Below the pieces are notes generated by a model. It was given only the letters and a program-made list of their open reading frames with translations. It was not told the origin of the DNA and did no database searches. A stretch of DNA of 7,534 bases, taken from NCBI GenBank assembly GCA_017959625.1, contig JAGDAG010000133.1:1-7534 (forward strand), read 5' to 3'. This DNA is from Abditibacteriota bacterium. GTDB taxonomy: Bacteria; Armatimonadota; UBA5829. A program made the translations under genes and the position numbers. Below are positions 6,534 through 7,534 of this stretch, piece by piece; position 1 is the stretch's first letter; each line of letters starts with the position of its first letter.

Positions 6534-7534
6534 AAAAACTTATCATCTTCTGGGCAGTTGTTTTGCTGTCTGTTCCCGTTCTGGGCCAGGAGCTGGCCCG
6601 GAAGTATCTGGATACCAGGATCACCCTGACCGAAGCCGCTGTCGCTATGCCGGAATTGTGCAAAGCGCTTTCGGAAGCGTCCGGGGCAACCATCATCCCC
6701 GACGAGGACTGGCGTGTGAAGGAGCGGCAGATGACGATCTACTGCCATGACGCTTTGCTTCCCCACGTGATGTATTCCATCGTTGACGTCACCAGGTTCA
6801 TGTGGAACGTAAAGGACGAGAACACCTACGTTCTCACCTACAGGGCTGATACGGACAGGCTCATAGGCGAAACCCAGAGAAAAGGCGAGGCAGCCAAGGC
6901 GGACAGGGGCGCCGCCCTGGTGGAGAATTCCATGCGGCATCAGGGCGAAGATATGAACTCTTTGCGCAAAAACAATCCCGCCGCGTATCTGATGAAGTCC
7001 ACCGGTCTGGGAGACGCTATCGGAAAAAGCCTGAAGGCTTCGCCTCAGCTTTTCAAAAGCGCAGCCTCGGGTGAAAAGCGGGTCTTTTCGGGGGACGAGA
7101 TCTCGCCGGAGACCCTTTCCGGCATAGACGAGCTCAACAGCCTTATCCTGGAACTGGCCAACGACGTCTGCAGCGCGAGAAACGTCCGGGTCCCGGGGGT
7201 TCTTTCCGACACTCTTTCCAAGCCTGTTTCCCGGGGGAACGTGGAGATCGAAGTGAACGGCGACATACCCATCGGCCGGGACCGCAAGATCACCAGCGAA
7301 CAGATAAATACCGTGTGTTCGGGTTATGCCGTAGTGCGCACCGACGGGGTGATCACCGGCGTTCTCCCTATAGTGAACACAAATTCGGAGATCACCAAAA
7401 ACCTGGCAGAGGTGGCGCTGGACCTTATCGAAAATCCCGGAAAAAGCTTTGACGAGGTTTTTGCCGGGCTGGACGTGAACGCTTTCATGGGAGCCATAGG
7501 CAGGGATCTGATGTCGGTAAACAACGTTTATAAA
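6530..7534 (+). CDS. Exported protein with secretin/TonB short N-terminal (STN)-like domain, 3' truncated by window edge
   Basis: An open frame of 335 codons runs from the ATG at 6530 to the window edge with no stop. Residues 1-19 are a signal peptide (MKK, hydrophobic stretch, VLG before Gln20), predicting export by Sec. Residues 30-104 follow the order of an STN or secretin-N-like module. First comes RITLTEAAVAMPELCKALSE, a strand then a helix. GATIIPDEDW, a strand with Asp-Glu-Asp, follows, then QMTIYCHDALLPHVMYSI, a strand and helix, and a final strand pair ending TYVLTY. Residues 105-215 are helical, charged and lack a motif I know. Residues 237-299 hold strands (NVEIEVNG, GYAVVRTDGVITGVLPIV) and a helix. 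No secretin beta-barrel domain is visible in the part shown. GAGG lies 8 bases before the start, and the ATGA overlap with the upstream gene suggests coupled translation. It may be an envelope assembly or secretion component, but the function is not determined here. Confidence 0.85.
   Translation, partial: MKKLIIFWAVVLLSVPVLGQELARKYLDTRITLTEAAVAMPELCKALSEASGATIIPDEDWRVKERQMTIYCHDALLPHVMYSIVDVTRFMWNVKDENTYVLTYRADTDRLIGETQRKGEAAKADRGAALVENSMRHQGEDMNSLRKNNPAAYLMKSTGLGDAIGKSLKASPQLFKSAASGEKRVFSGDEISPETLSGIDELNSLILELANDVCSARNVRVPGVLSDTLSKPVSRGNVEIEVNGDIPIGRDRKITSEQINTVCSGYAVVRTDGVITGVLPIVNTNSEITKNLAEVALDLIENPGKSFDEVFAGLDVNAFMGAIGRDLMSVNNVYK

Noticed and set aside
6496..7524. Minus-strand open frames at the 3' end (6496-6696, 6509-6940, 7045-7293, 7324-7524)
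   Set aside because: All lie opposite the uninterrupted plus-strand frame from 6530, which has a signal peptide, a ribosome site and a coupled start.

Overview
The window looks like a piece of a chromosome from a diderm, LPS-making bacterium that is moderately GC-rich by eye. Six genes lie on the + strand, packed with overlaps or a single spacer base. No gene-free stretch exceeds a few bases, and I see no RNA gene, mobile element, CRISPR array, promoter or terminator. The two edge genes are cut by the window: the first lacks its start and the sixth lacks its stop.

Region 1 (about 3-4397) is a lipid A/inner-core module. It holds the C-terminal half of an MsbA-like ABC exporter, then one 790-residue protein that joins a complete WaaA (Kdo transferase) to a complete LpxK (lipid A 4'-kinase), then a family 9 glycosyltransferase of the heptosyltransferase type. 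Together these would phosphorylate the lipid A precursor, add Kdo, extend the inner core and flip the product across the inner membrane. Region 2 (4399-5727) is trmFO, the folate/FAD-dependent tRNA U54 methyltransferase. Region 3 (5724-7534) holds two consecutive genes for exported proteins that I do not recognise by name. The first has a fold pattern reminiscent of FlgT/CsgG-type envelope proteins. The second has an N-terminal region resembling the short STN domain of secretins and TonB receptors.

The end-to-end overlaps (TTGA, 8 bp, 1 bp spacer, ATGA, ATGA) indicate one polycistronic unit with translational coupling. LPS genes together with TrmFO argue against gamma- and betaproteobacteria, which normally use TrmA. 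The WaaA-LpxK fusion with divergent motifs points to a less-studied diderm phylum. An Armatimonadota/Abditibacteriota-like origin is my guess from recollection and the sequence does not establish it.

The most notable items are the WaaA-LpxK fusion, several substitutions at normally conserved positions in both of its halves, and the uncharacterised exported protein pair at the 3' end.
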